DNA of 64,000 bases, from assembly GCF_000454545.1 (NCBI RefSeq), contig NZ_CM002139.1, positions 1,894,057-1,958,056 on the forward strand, in the 5' to 3' direction. Positions 50,612 through 63,312 of the stretch are shown one piece after another (position 1 is the stretch's first letter; each line of letters starts with the position of its first letter). The stretch comes from Xanthomonas cassavae CFBP 4642 (GTDB lineage Bacteria; Pseudomonadota; Gammaproteobacteria; Xanthomonadales; Xanthomonadaceae). The notes beneath the pieces were generated by a model, which saw only the letters and a program-made list of their open reading frames with translations, was not told the DNA's origin and did not search any database. A program made the position numbers and the translations under genes.

Positions 50612-52978
50612 ATGTCGTTGTACTCGCCTGTCTCGCCGTCGCTGACGCCCGCTACCCCGCACGCCGTGCGCAGCCGCACCGCATTGCAGCGCAGGCCGCT
50701 GGCACGCGCCTGCGCCGGCTTGCTGCTGGCTTGGATGGCGGCGGCCGCCGCCGCGCAGCAGGCGCCGACGACCCAGGGCGAGGGCAGCCCGACGGCACTG
50801 GATACGGTGACTGTCACCGCCGAGCACCGCGAGCAGAACCTGCAGGAGGTGCCGGTGTCGGTGGGCGTGGTGCAGGGCGCGGCCATGCGCCAGTACACCG
50901 CCGGTGGCGACGACACCTTGCTGGCACTGTCCGGCCGCGTGCCGGGCTTCTATGCCGAGACCACCACCGGGCGCATCTTCCCGCGCTTCTACATCCGCGG
51001 CCTGGGCAACATCGACTTCTATCTGGGCGCCTCGCAGCCGGTGTCCATCATCCAGGACGACGTGGTGCTGGAGCATGTGGTGCTCAAGTCCAACCCGGTC
51101 TACGACGTGGACCAGGTCGAAGTGCTGCGCGGCCCGCAGGGCACCCTGTTCGGTCGCAACACTACCGCCGGCATCGTCAAGTTCGACACCGTCAGGCCGA
51201 GCGACAGCTACACCGGCCGTCTCGATGCCAGCTACGGCAGCTACAACACCGTATCGCTGGACGGCGGCTTCGGCGGCCCGATCAACGATGTGCTGTCGTT
51301 CCGCGTCTCGGCGTTGTACCAGCACCGCGACGACTGGGTGGACAACACCTTCGCCGGCAGCAGCGCCGATGGCACGCGCACTCCGCGCAAGGATGCGATG
51401 GGCGGCTACAACGACCGCAATGCGCGTCTGCAGGTGCTGCTCAAGCCCAACGATGCGTTCTCGCTGCTGGGCTCGGTGCACACACGCGATTACGACGGCA
51501 CCTCCACGCTGTTCCTGCGCAATGCGGTGACCCGCGGCAGCGATAAGGTGGACGTGCCGCGCGATCGCGTGGCCTACGATGAAGCGCATGACAACCCGCA
51601 GGCGTACCAGACCGACGGCGGCTCACTCAAGGCGATCTACGACTTCGGCGGCGTGTCGCTGACCTCGATCACCGCCTACGAAACCACCTCCGGCTACAGC
51701 CGTGGCGACACCGATGGCGGCGCAGCGGCCAACTACCCGGTCAACGGCGTGCCCAACGGCTTCGGCCAGTCGATGGGCCAGATCCGCGACCTGGACCAGT
51801 ACACCCAGGAACTGCGCCTGGCCAGCGAAGGCGACGACGCCCTGCAGTGGCAGCTGGGCGCGTTCTACTTCGATGGCCGCGACACCACCGATTTCTATCA
51901 GCGTGCGTACTTCCTGCAGACCGCCGCGCGCAATCCCAACAACTGGGTGCGCCTGCGCAACACCAACACCTCGTGGGCCGGCTTCGGCCAGCTCAGCTAC
52001 AAGGCCACCGACGCACTGACGCTGACCGCCGGCATCCGCCAGACCAAGGACACCAAGGAGACCCGCCTGCTCAAGAGCGCCGACACCGCCGCCGGCGTGG
52101 TGACCTACCGCGGCCGGCGCGAGGTACGTCTGTCCGACACCCAGCCCAGCTGGGATCTGAGCGCCATGTATGCGTTCAACCCGGAGTTGAGCGTGTATGC
52201 ACGCGTTGCGCGCGGCTTCCGCGGCCCGACCATCCAGGGTCGCAGCGCGGTGTTCAATTCGGACTTCACCACCGCCGATTCGGAAACCATCCTGTCGTGG
52301 GAAGCCGGCATCAAGAGCAGCCTGTTCGACAATCGCCTGCGTTTGAATGTCAGCGGCTTCACCTACACCGTCGATGACATCCAGCTCAACGGCAACGACT
52401 CGGACGGCAACGGTGTGCTGTTCAATGCCGACAAGGCCAAGGCCTACGGCCTGGAAGCGGACCTGGACTGGCGCCCGATCTCCAACCTGTCGCTCACTGC
52501 CGGCCTGAGCCTGCTGCACAGCGAAATCCACGACACGCGCGTCTATGCACAGGCCTGCGCACTCAATGGCGTGGTGGTGTGCACGGTCAACGACCCGACC
52601 ATCCGCGTGGGTGCCAACACCTTTGCGCAGATCGACGGCAACCCGCTGCCCAATGCGCCCAAGTACACCCTCAACCTGGCGGCGCGCTACGACATCCCTG
52701 TGGGCAACGACGGCGCGTTCTTCGTGTCCACCGACTGGAACAGGCAGGGCGAGACCAGCTTCGTGCTGTACGACTCCACCGAGTTCCGCGCCGACGGCAA
52801 CTTCGAAGGCGGCCTCAAGCTGGGCTATACCGGCGGTTACGGTGCGTGGGAGGTGGCGGCATTCGCACGTAACATCACCAACGAAGAGAACGTCAAGGGC
52901 GTGATCGAAAACTACATGGCGGCGGTCTATAACGAGCCGCGCATCGTGGGGGTGTCGGTCAACGTCAACTGGCAGTAA
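50612..52978 (+). CDS. TonB-dependent outer-membrane receptor
   Basis: This 788-aa protein has a long N-terminal signal (cleavage after the Ala-rich WMAAAAAA segment near residue 50) and a TonB-box-like LDTVTVTAEHREQNLQEVPV. The plug domain contains FPRFYIRGLGNIDFYLG and VYDVDQVEVLRGPQGTLFGRNTTAG. A 22-strand barrel ends in MAAVYNEPRIVGVSVNVNWQ with a C-terminal aromatic-type strand. It imports a ligand with energy from TonB-ExbBD. The adjacent GH43 remnant suggests a plant oligosaccharide, but the plug sequence resembles both siderophore and carbohydrate receptors. The start at 50612 gives the signal peptide. Confidence 0.93.
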   Translation: MSLYSPVSPSLTPATPHAVRSRTALQRRPLARACAGLLLAWMAAAAAAQQAPTTQGEGSPTALDTVTVTAEHREQNLQEVPVSVGVVQGAAMRQYTAGGDDTLLALSGRVPGFYAETTTGRIFPRFYIRGLGNIDFYLGASQPVSIIQDDVVLEHVVLKSNPVYDVDQVEVLRGPQGTLFGRNTTAGIVKFDTVRPSDSYTGRLDASYGSYNTVSLDGGFGGPINDVLSFRVSALYQHRDDWVDNTFAGSSADGTRTPRKDAMGGYNDRNARLQVLLKPNDAFSLLGSVHTRDYDGTSTLFLRNAVTRGSDKVDVPRDRVAYDEAHDNPQAYQTDGGSLKAIYDFGGVSLTSITAYETTSGYSRGDTDGGAAANYPVNGVPNGFGQSMGQIRDLDQYTQELRLASEGDDALQWQLGAFYFDGRDTTDFYQRAYFLQTAARNPNNWVRLRNTNTSWAGFGQLSYKATDALTLTAGIRQTKDTKETRLLKSADTAAGVVTYRGRREVRLSDTQPSWDLSAMYAFNPELSVYARVARGFRGPTIQGRSAVFNSDFTTADSETILSWEAGIKSSLFDNRLRLNVSGFTYTVDDIQLNGNDSDGNGVLFNADKAKAYGLEADLDWRPISNLSLTAGLSLLHSEIHDTRVYAQACALNGVVVCTVNDPTIRVGANTFAQIDGNPLPNAPKYTLNLAARYDIPVGNDGAFFVSTDWNRQGETSFVLYDSTEFRADGNFEGGLKLGYTGGYGAWEVAAFARNITNEENVKGVIENYMAAVYNEPRIVGVSVNVNWQ

Positions 52979-53068
52979 CGCCTGTCTGAGGCAAGGCCGC
53001 GGCGCAGCCGTCGCGGCCCCGTCTGGTGTGTCAGCCAAGCCAGTGGCGTTGATGCGCCGCCGGCGTTG

Positions 53069-53521
53069 TCAGCCCTGGCTCAGGACCGAGCGCACCCAGC
53101 TGACGATCTGCGCGCTGCTCACCGGGCCGGAATGCCGGCCAATCTCGTGCCCGCCGCGCAGTACCAGCAGAGTGGGAATGCTGCCAATGCCAAAGCGCCT
53201 GCCCAGCGCCGGATGCTGGTCGGTGTCCACCCTGGCCAGCCGCATCTGCGGCTCCAGCGTGGCCGCAGCGGCGGCGAAGTGCGGTGCCATGCTCAGGCAC
53301 CGCCCGCATCACCGCGCCCAGATCCACCACCAGCGGCAGTTCGCTGCGCACGGCGTGCTTGTCGAAATCGACAGCCGACAGCGCCACCGGCGCGCCGGTG
53401 AGCAGGGCCATACGGCAGCTTCCGCAGCGCGGAGCATCGCGCAAGCGCACTTCCGGCAGACGATTCAATGCGGCACAGGCGGGGCAGCCGACCAGCTGAC
53501 CAGCAGTGGAATCGTGGGCAT
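53069..53521 (-). pseudogene. trxC: Inactivated thioredoxin 2 gene
   Basis: This is the TrxC layout broken in three places. The N-terminus MPTIPLLVS (ATG at 53521) should run straight into the zinc-ribbon CPAC, but an 8-bp near-duplication (GGTCAGCT then GGTCGGCT, near 53485-53500) shifts the frame. ALNRLPEVRLRDAPRCGSC and SELPLVVD then follow in the second frame. Two bases are missing right after VVD (near 53315), and in the restored frame the active site W-C-G-P-C reads stop-C-G-R-C. The remainder (MAPHFAAAAATLEP, FGIGSIPTLLVLRGGHEIG) is intact, ending at 53069. Three independent lesions argue for true decay rather than a read error. Confidence 0.82.
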
Positions 53522-53709
53522 GGCGACTGTCCGGGTATCGATAACAAACTGGTCGCAGGTGTATTGTTCGACGTTACGACTTCTCTCCGAAAAAGCGCAG
53601 TTGCGTTCTCATTTCAGTAGATTTTGGCGCAAGATGACCCTTTGCATAGGTGGCGTCTTTTTCTCGCTGGCAAACTCTCGCCGTAGTGCCCGAACCCGAC
53701 AATACTCCC

Positions 53710-55518
53710 ATGCACAACACGACGATTGCCCCTCGCTTCTGCGTTGGCTTAGTAGATGCCGGTCTTGTGAGCGACCGATTTGAGCGCGTAGCGCACGTCA
53801 TCAAAGGCGTGGTGCGGTTTTGCCTGGCGGGGTTGGTAATCTGGGGGGGGGCGGTTGCCGCTGCGACTCCGCCGGTCAACGGTCACCGTCTGATATTGGA
53901 GTTGAGTCCTGCCGAGTTCGATGCACACGGCGCTCTTCCCTATCTTGATGTTGCATTGGACATTGATGGAGTGACAGCCGACCGAGGCGAGACCGTGTTG
54001 CAACTGAGCAAGGTTAGCGACTCAACCGTGACCAGTGCCGATCAGCTGAGCGATCTGCAGGTGGCAGATGCCAAGGGGCCGCTGAGGCTGACGGTGCAGG
54101 ATCTCGAGCTGACGCCTAACGATGTCATGCGTCGCTGGCAGGCAGATCGCACGGTCGTTGGCACGGTGCGGGTGAGATACCGAATTTCCATCGATGCGCA
54201 AAAGCCGCTGGTCGGCAGCCCGATGACCGAGTTGCGAACCGGCGAATATGCCTTCTCGGGCGCTGGCGCGTCTTTTTTGGCACTGCCCGATGATGACCTT
54301 CAACGCACCGTATGGATTCGCTGGGTGCTGCCGCCTGGCGCGAAGAGCACCCGGGCTATCAGTAACCTGGGCGTCGGCGATCAGAAGTCCCGGCAGCCGC
54401 TCACTGTCGATGCCCTGCGTGATTTTTTCTTCATGCATGGTGCGGTGGGGGTGTTCCAGTCCGAGGACGGAGCCTTGACCGGAAGCTGGGCCGGGACCCC
54501 GACATTCGCGATGGACCAGGTCATGCGCTGGAGTGCGGATCTGCGGCGCTTCTATGCGCATTTTTTTCGCAGTCAAGCCGCGAAATTCAGCATATTTGCC
54601 CGTCCTAATCCAGTGAATCCGGGAAGCGGAATTGGCCTGAAGGACGGCTTCGCATTTACCTACGGCCCCGACACCACCGAACAGGGCGTCCGTTTGTTAC
54701 TTGGGCACGAAATGGTGCATGCACTCATGGTCAGCCTGGACGAAGAGAACGATCCAGGCAACACCAAGTCTGCATGGTTCAACGAAGGGTTGGCCGTGTA
54801 CTACCAGCGTGCGTTGCCGCTGAGGGCGGGGCTGATCGACGCTTCCGTTTTCCTGGAGGACCTCAATCGTACTGCCGCGCAGTACTACACCAGTGCCAAA
54901 CGCAACGGGACCAACGCCGAGGTGGTGGAAAAGTTCTGGAGCGATGCCCGTGTGCGCCTGCTTCCCTACCAGCGGGGATCACTGTATTTCGCGCAAGTTG
55001 ATGCAGCGGTGCTTGCAAAGTCCGGCGGTAAGCGTTCGCTGGACAATTTGATTCACACAGTGATCGACGCGCATGTTGCCGGCACTCCCGTCAACGCGGC
55101 CCTCTGGCGCAAAATACTGAGCGATGAACTGGGTCCGCAAGGTGTTGCGGACTTTGAATCCATGATGGCCGGCGGACTGGTGCTCCCGCCCTCCGATGCT
55201 TACGGCCCCTGTTTTCGGCGTGTACTTCGCAAGACCCGCCCGTTCGACCCTGGTTTTTCGATGAGCGCCTTCACGCCGCCGGGCAAGATTGTCGACTTGG
55301 TGCATGGATCGGAAGCGGAGAAGGCAGGAGTTCGCGAGGGAGATATGCTGCTCAAGGGCGGCGTGGGTGATCGCGTGATGCTGGACCCGACCAAGACCCT
55401 GAGGCTGCAATTGTCCAGGGAAGGGAAGATTTACGAAGTCAGGTATTTGCCGCGTGGCGCGCCGGTCGATACCTACCAATGGGAGCAGTCCGAAGTACCG
55501 GGCTGTGCGGTGCCGTGA
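53710..55518 (+). CDS. Exported gluzincin-type metalloprotease with PDZ-like domain
   Basis: This 602-aa protein has a membrane or signal segment at residues about 33-54 (VVRFCLAGLVIWGGAVAAA), then a beta-rich N-terminal domain. The zinc site LLLGHEMVHALMV (HEMVH) is followed by the Glu ligand in KSAWFNEGLAVYY, as in M1/M61 peptidases. A PDZ-like segment lies near the C-terminus (IVDLVHGSEAEKAGVREGDMLL). It is distinct from the M61 enzyme at 28.9 kb. The start at 53710 is the Met nearest the signal; 53650 is also possible. Codons are visibly less GC-biased than in the neighbours, suggesting transfer. Nine consecutive G residues encode part of the signal segment. Confidence 0.82.
   Translation: MHNTTIAPRFCVGLVDAGLVSDRFERVAHVIKGVVRFCLAGLVIWGGAVAAATPPVNGHRLILELSPAEFDAHGALPYLDVALDIDGVTADRGETVLQLSKVSDSTVTSADQLSDLQVADAKGPLRLTVQDLELTPNDVMRRWQADRTVVGTVRVRYRISIDAQKPLVGSPMTELRTGEYAFSGAGASFLALPDDDLQRTVWIRWVLPPGAKSTRAISNLGVGDQKSRQPLTVDALRDFFFMHGAVGVFQSEDGALTGSWAGTPTFAMDQVMRWSADLRRFYAHFFRSQAAKFSIFARPNPVNPGSGIGLKDGFAFTYGPDTTEQGVRLLLGHEMVHALMVSLDEENDPGNTKSAWFNEGLAVYYQRALPLRAGLIDASVFLEDLNRTAAQYYTSAKRNGTNAEVVEKFWSDARVRLLPYQRGSLYFAQVDAAVLAKSGGKRSLDNLIHTVIDAHVAGTPVNAALWRKILSDELGPQGVADFESMMAGGLVLPPSDAYGPCFRRVLRKTRPFDPGFSMSAFTPPGKIVDLVHGSEAEKAGVREGDMLLKGGVGDRVMLDPTKTLRLQLSREGKIYEVRYLPRGAPVDTYQWEQSEVPGCAVP
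53843..53851. repeat. G9 homopolymer inside a signal sequence
   Basis: Nine consecutive G residues encode Trp-Gly-Gly-Ala in the signal region of the metalloprotease. Gain or loss of one G would put the rest of the protein out of frame, the classic layout of a phase-variable contingency tract. Confidence 0.95.
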
Positions 55519-55602
55519 CCTCGCCATCCACAAGGCACCGTGCACTGAGTGATGTCATGCGCCTGGCGCTGTCGTCCAGGCGAGCGGACCTCTCTTCCAG
55601 CG

Positions 55603-55962
55603 CTATTCCGGCAAAGTCATTACCGGAACGAAGCCGCCATAGATCATGCGTTTGCCGTCGAAGGGCATCGGGTTGACCGATGGGTCCATGCGCGGGTCCT
55701 CCATCATCTTGCGCATGCCTGCGTCGCGGGTGGCCTTGTCCGGCCATTCGATCCAGGAAAACATCACGGTTTCGTCCTCGGTGGCCTGGACCGCGCGATA
55801 GAAGTCGGTCCATTGCCCGTGCTGGACATCGTCGCCCCAGCACTCCACCACGCGCAGCGCGCCGTATTCCATGATGACCGCATCGCCCATGCGGGCATGG
55901 GCGATGAACGCGTCCTTGTTGGCCGTAGGCACGGCAAGCACAAACCCATCGATATACGACAT
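55603..55962 (-). CDS. DUF1428 family protein (YbaA-like)
   Basis: This 119-aa dimeric alpha/beta-barrel family protein begins MSYIDGFVLAVPTANKDAFI and contains YGALRVVECWGDDV, FSWIEWPDKATRDAGMRKMMEDPRM and FDGKRMIYGGFVPV, all DUF1428 signatures. No biochemical function is established for the family. The start at 55962 matches the family; 55010-type extensions to 56010 are not conserved. It is a single gene, convergent with the metalloprotease. Confidence 0.92.
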   Translation of the reverse strand: MSYIDGFVLAVPTANKDAFIAHARMGDAVIMEYGALRVVECWGDDVQHGQWTDFYRAVQATEDETVMFSWIEWPDKATRDAGMRKMMEDPRMDPSVNPMPFDGKRMIYGGFVPVMTLPE

Positions 55963-56301
55963 AACCACCTCCGCAGACTGGGTGCACGGCGTGCACCTGA
56001 GGATGACCAAGGGATGTTGGTGCGACCAAGAGGACAGGAACGTGCGTCCAGCGCGCTTGCCATACGAGCATACGGCGCATGCGGCCGGTCGGCACTGCTT
56101 GAGTCGGCTGTCACGCCGCGTGCGCCGCGGGCAGCGCCTGTCGGGCTCGCTCGGCGGCTGCGCGCGGCCCGCGCAGGCTCGGTCTGGCCGATAACGGTGC
56201 CCAAACTCCGCTGATGGGGCAGGACACCCATTGGCGGGCCGCGGCCGCAGGATGCGATCGGTACCTGCGGTGAGGTGCGGGTGCCGGAACCGGTGCGGCG
56301 G
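55963..56301. other. Gap between the DUF1428 gene and the kinase cluster
   Basis: This 339-bp gap is GC-rich, with only Arg/Ala-rich short frames. I see no gene, repeat or terminator in it. Confidence 0.5.
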
Positions 56302-57426
56302 TCAGGCCGCCAGGTTGTGGCGGCGCAGCCGGGCTTCGAACACCACCTCGCCGTTTTCGTTGCGCGCCTGCAGCGTGCCGCCATGCGCCTTGACGAACTG
56401 ATCGGCAATGAACAGCCCCAACCCCAGTCCCTGGCTGGCATGGAAGCTGGCCTTGAACGGCTCGAACAGCCGCGGCATCAGGCTGTCGGGGATATGCCCG
56501 GCATTGCGTACAGACAGCCGCAGGGTGTCGGCCTCGCGCCCGTCCAGATGCACCTGCACCGGATGCTGGCCGCCATGCAGCACGGCATTGCCAACCAGGT
56601 TGGACACCACCTGCGCCAACCGGTCGCCGTCGCCATCGCCGTGCAGGTCGCCCTCGGTGCGCAGGTCGATGGTGGTGTGCGGATTGGCCTGCGCCACCTC
56701 ACCCACCGCGCCATGCGTCACCTCGCCGACATTGCAGGGGCCGAACTGCATCGGCAACCCATCGGTGCGCAGGCGCGAGAAATCCAGTAGCTGCTCGACC
56801 ATGCGCGCCATGCGGCGCGCGCTGTTTTCCAGGTGGTCGAGCGTGCGTGCCGCCGAGCCATTGGTCTCCATGTCCAGACTGAGCTTGTCGGCGCACAACA
56901 GGATCACCGACAACGGCGTGCGCAGGTCGTGGGTGAGCACCGCCATCATGGTTTCGTTGAGCGTAAGCGCGCGTTCCAGCGAGGCGTTGCGTGCCTTGAG
57001 CAGGCGCCGCTGCTGGTACAACTCGATGAACACATTGACCTTGCTCAGGATCACGTGCGGCTCGATGGGCTTGTGCAGGAAATCCACCGCGCCGGTCTCG
57101 TAGCCCTGGAAGGCGCGCATCGGGTCGTTCGGCGACGCGGTGAGGAAAATGATCGGCACATGCCGGGTGCGCTGCGAGCCGCGCATCAGTTCGGCCAACG
57201 AAAACCCATCCATCTCCGGCATGTGCACATCGAGCAGGGCCAGCGCCACGTCGTGTTCGAGCAGCAGCTCCAGCGCCTGCGCACCGGAGGCGGCGCACAG
57301 CACTTCGATGCCGTCGCGCTGCAGCAGCGCTTCCATCGCCACCAGATTCTGCGGCACATCGTCCACGATCAGGATCCTGGCGGGTTCGTCGCCGGGCGCA
57401 GCAGGGCCGGTCGCAGTGAGGTTCAT
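56302..57426 (-). CDS. Response regulator-histidine kinase hybrid (REC-HisKA-HATPase)
   Basis: This 374-aa protein has an N-terminal receiver (residues about 16-135; Asp in LALLDVHMPEMDGFS, Lys in FLHKPIEP), a linker helix and HisKA with phospho-His in MMAVLTHDLRTPLSVILL. HATPase boxes follow: NLVGNAVLHGG, VRNAGHIP (G1 degenerate: Asn replaces Asp, VRNAG rather than VxDxG) and GLGLGLFIADQFVKAHGG. It is soluble and has no sensor, so its input is presumably phosphotransfer to the receiver from the giant hybrid kinase upstream. The start overlaps the CheB stop (ATGA). It is the last gene of a four-gene operon. Confidence 0.92.
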   Translation of the reverse strand: MNLTATGPAAPGDEPARILIVDDVPQNLVAMEALLQRDGIEVLCAASGAQALELLLEHDVALALLDVHMPEMDGFSLAELMRGSQRTRHVPIIFLTASPNDPMRAFQGYETGAVDFLHKPIEPHVILSKVNVFIELYQQRRLLKARNASLERALTLNETMMAVLTHDLRTPLSVILLCADKLSLDMETNGSAARTLDHLENSARRMARMVEQLLDFSRLRTDGLPMQFGPCNVGEVTHGAVGEVAQANPHTTIDLRTEGDLHGDGDGDRLAQVVSNLVGNAVLHGGQHPVQVHLDGREADTLRLSVRNAGHIPDSLMPRLFEPFKASFHASQGLGLGLFIADQFVKAHGGTLQARNENGEVVFEARLRRHNLAA

Positions 57427-58007
57427 GGGCGAAAGGTTTCCAGTTCGCTGCAGATCGCCTGCAGGGTCAGCACCGCATCGGCGCCGGCGTGGGCAAGCGC
57501 GGAGGCGGGCATCAAGGGAGAGGCTGCATCGTCGGGCCGCTGGATCCAGGCCGTGCCGCCGGCGGCGCGCACGGCCGCCACGCCGGCGCTGCCATCGCTG
57601 CTGGCGCCAGTGAGCAGGATCGCCAGCAGGCGCTCGGCAAACACATCGGCGGCCGACTCGAACAGCGGGTCGATCGCCGGGCGCGAAAACAGCACCGGTG
57701 CATCCATCGACAGCGCCAGGCTGGTGCGGCTTTCCACCAGCAGATGGTAATCAGGTGGAGCGATGGTGACCGTGCCGGCCAGCAACGGCTGCTTGTCCTC
57801 GGCCTCGCGCACCGGCAGCGCGCAGCGCGCATCCATCAGTTCGGCCACGTGGCTGGCGCGGTCGCGCGGCAGGTGCAGCAGCACCAGCACCGGCATCGGC
57901 AAGGCAGGCGGCAGGCTGGACAACAGCGCCTGCAGCGCGGTGACCCCGCCGGCCGATGCACCGATCACCACCGCATCGAAGCGCGGGTGCGCAGGCAGGG
58001 CGCTCAT
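57423..58007 (-). CDS. Stand-alone CheB-type methylesterase domain protein
   Basis: This 194-aa protein consists only of the CheB catalytic domain, without the N-terminal receiver of chemotaxis CheB. The triad is visible as Ser18 in VVIGASAGGV, His45 in LVLLHLPRDR and Asp138 in LTGASSDGSAG. Chemotaxis CheB hydrolyses methyl-glutamates on receptors, but here no MCP, CheA or CheW is encoded nearby. The target is more likely a kinase of this cluster, possibly the giant hybrid. It overlaps cheR upstream and the REC-kinase downstream by ATGA. Confidence 0.92.
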   Translation of the reverse strand: MSALPAHPRFDAVVIGASAGGVTALQALLSSLPPALPMPVLVLLHLPRDRASHVAELMDARCALPVREAEDKQPLLAGTVTIAPPDYHLLVESRTSLALSMDAPVLFSRPAIDPLFESAADVFAERLLAILLTGASSDGSAGVAAVRAAGGTAWIQRPDDAASPLMPASALAHAGADAVLTLQAICSELETFRP

Positions 58008-58824
58008 GCGGCCTTCCGGTACAGGCGCTGCTCGCGCGCGCAGGTTTCGAATGCCTGCGCATGCGTGCCGAATTGCAACGATTCCTTGCTGCCCAGGCCC
58101 AGGAATCCGCGGTGCACCAGTGCCTCGAAGAACAGTCCCACCGCGCGGTCCTGCAGGCTGCGGTTGAAATAGATCAGCACATTGCGGCAGGACACCAGAT
58201 GCACCTCCGAGAACACCGTATCGGTGGCCAGGCTGTGATCGGCGAACACGATATTGCGCTTCAGGCGACGGTCGAACACCGCACCGTCGTAGGCGGTGGT
58301 GTAGTAATCCGACAAGGAGCCCAGGCCGCCGGCATCCAGATAATTGCGGCTGAACTGCGCGATCCGGTCGATGCCGTAGGCACCGGCTTCGGCCGTGGCA
58401 AGCGCTTCGGGATTGATGTCGGTGGCATAGATCACCGCTCTTTCCAGCAGGCCTTCCTCGTGCAGCAGGATCGCCAGCGACCAGACTTCTTCGCCGGTAC
58501 TGCAGCCGGCGACCCACAGCTTGATCGAAGGATAGGTACGCAACACCGGCAGCGCATGTTCGCGCAGGACCCGGAAGTACGCCGGGTCGCGGAACATCTC
58601 CGACACCTGCACCGTGAAGAACTGCATCGCCTGTGCGAAGGTATCCGGCTCGTGCAGCAGGCGGTGCTGCAGGTCTGCCACGCGCGTGCACTCGAAGCGC
58701 GCCATCGCATGGCGCATGCGCCGCCGCAGCGACGACACCGCGTAATCGCGGAAATCGTAGTGATAGCGCTGGTAGACAGCCTCCAGCAGCACCCGCAATT
58801 CCAGGTCGAACAGCTCCACCGGGT

Positions 58825-58828
<4 letters not shown>
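58004..58828 (-). CDS. CheR-type methyltransferase
   Basis: This 274-aa protein starts MNPVELFDLELRVLLEAVYQRYHYDFRDYA, with the CheR N-terminal helices (SSLRRRMRHAM). The SAM-binding fold carries VAGCSTGEEVWSLAILL, ATDINPEAL and HLVSCRNVLIYFN. It methylates glutamates in signalling proteins, and pairing with a CheB-only esterase suggests reversible methylation of a non-chemotaxis receptor. The start at 58828 overlaps the giant kinase stop (ATGA) and is preferred to the longer in-frame start at 58852. Confidence 0.93.
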
Positions 58829-61992
<3,164 letters not shown>

Positions 61993-62149
61993 GAGGCGCG
62001 GACCGAAACTGGGAGGGCGGTCATGGTAGCCGATAAGTTTCACGCGCAAATCGCCGGGTTTTTGACGCTTTTACGGCTGTGACGGCTTGCACGCAACCTT
62101 CACGCGCACGTCACTATGGTCGCGCGCTTTTCGGGGAAAACATCGCCAG

Positions 62150-63312
62150 ATGGATGCCCAGACGGCCATCGACAACGCGGGGCCGCTGTCTCACGACAGC
62201 CGGCAGTGCCAGCTGTTGGTGCAAAGCGTTTCCGACTACGCCATTTACATGCTCGATGTGGCAGGGCATGTGCGCAGCTGGAATACGGTGGCGAGCGCAT
62301 CAAGGGCTACCGCGCCGATGAGGTACTCGGCGCGCATTTCTCGCGGTTTTACCTGCCCGAGGATGTGCAGCGCAACGAGCCGATGCGCAATCTCGAGCTT
62401 GCCCGCCAGCAGGGGCGCCTGGCCACCGAAGGCTGGCGCCTGCGCAAGGACGGTAGCCGCTTCTGGGCCAGCGTGGTGATCGAACCGGTGCTGGAATTCG
62501 GCGTGCTGGTCGGCTTTGCCAAGATCACCCGCGATGTCACCGAGCGCCACGAAGCGCAGCGACTGCTGCAACAGGCGCAGCATGCGCTGTTGCAATCGCA
62601 GAAGGTGGAAGCGCTGGGCCGGTTGACGCTGGGCATGGCGCACGATTTCAACAACCTGCTGACGGTGATGGTGACCAGCCTGGACCTGATCGCCTTGCGC
62701 GCCGGCGACGATGCGCGCACGCGCATGCTGGTGGAAGCGGCGCAGACGGCGGTGGATCGCGGCACCTTGCTGACGCGGCAACTGCTGTCGTTTGCGCGCG
62801 GTCAACGGCTGGCACCGGAACGACACGCCGCCAATGCGGTGGTGACGCGCGCGCTGGAGCTGCTGCGCCGCGCCTGCCCGGCCGGGATCGGCCTGGCGTT
62901 GCAGCTGCCCGACGCATTGCCGGACGTGTGCGTTGATCCCGGTCAGCTCGAATCGGCACTGCTCAACCTGGTGTTCAACAGTTGCGATGCGATGCCCAAC
63001 GGTGGCGCGATCACCTTGAGCACCGCCGTGCAGCAACGCGCTGCGCCATTGGACCCGCACGGCGCCGCGCGTCGCTATGTCGGCATTGCGGTGCGCGACG
63101 ACGGCCCGGGCATGTCGGTGCACGTGGCGCAGCGCGCCAGCGAACCGTTTTTCACCACCAAGGATGTTGGCAAGGGCTCCGGCCTCGGATTGAGCCAGGT
63201 CTTCGGCTTTGCATCCCAGTCCGGCGGTTTTGCCGAGATCCAGACCGCACCAGGACGCGGCACCACTGTGACCCTGTTTCTCCCGGCCATCGAGGAGGCC
63301 GAGCATGACTGA
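62150..63312 (+). pseudogene. PAS-domain histidine kinase gene with a frameshift in the PAS domain
   Basis: The original start (ATG 62150, MDAQTAIDNAGPLSHD) enters a PAS domain LVQSVSDYAIYMLDVAGHVRSWNT, which is cut off near 62286. The rest of the PAS domain (GGERIKGYRADEVLGAHFSRFY) and the kinase (KVEALGRLTLGMAHDFNNLLT, NLVFNSCDAMP, DDGPGMS, GSGLGLSQVFGFASQSGG) continue in another frame, as if one base were lost between AAT-AC and GGT. A different ATG at 62116 opens the downstream frame and would give a 398-aa protein with a nonsense N-terminus, so residual kinase activity is conceivable. The 3' end overlaps the receiver gene by 8 bp. Confidence 0.82.

Noticed and set aside
49321..56301. Prophage or IS-mediated island
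   Set aside because: No integrase, transposase, terminal repeats or att duplication can be seen. The region is only called accessory from its pseudogenes and composition.
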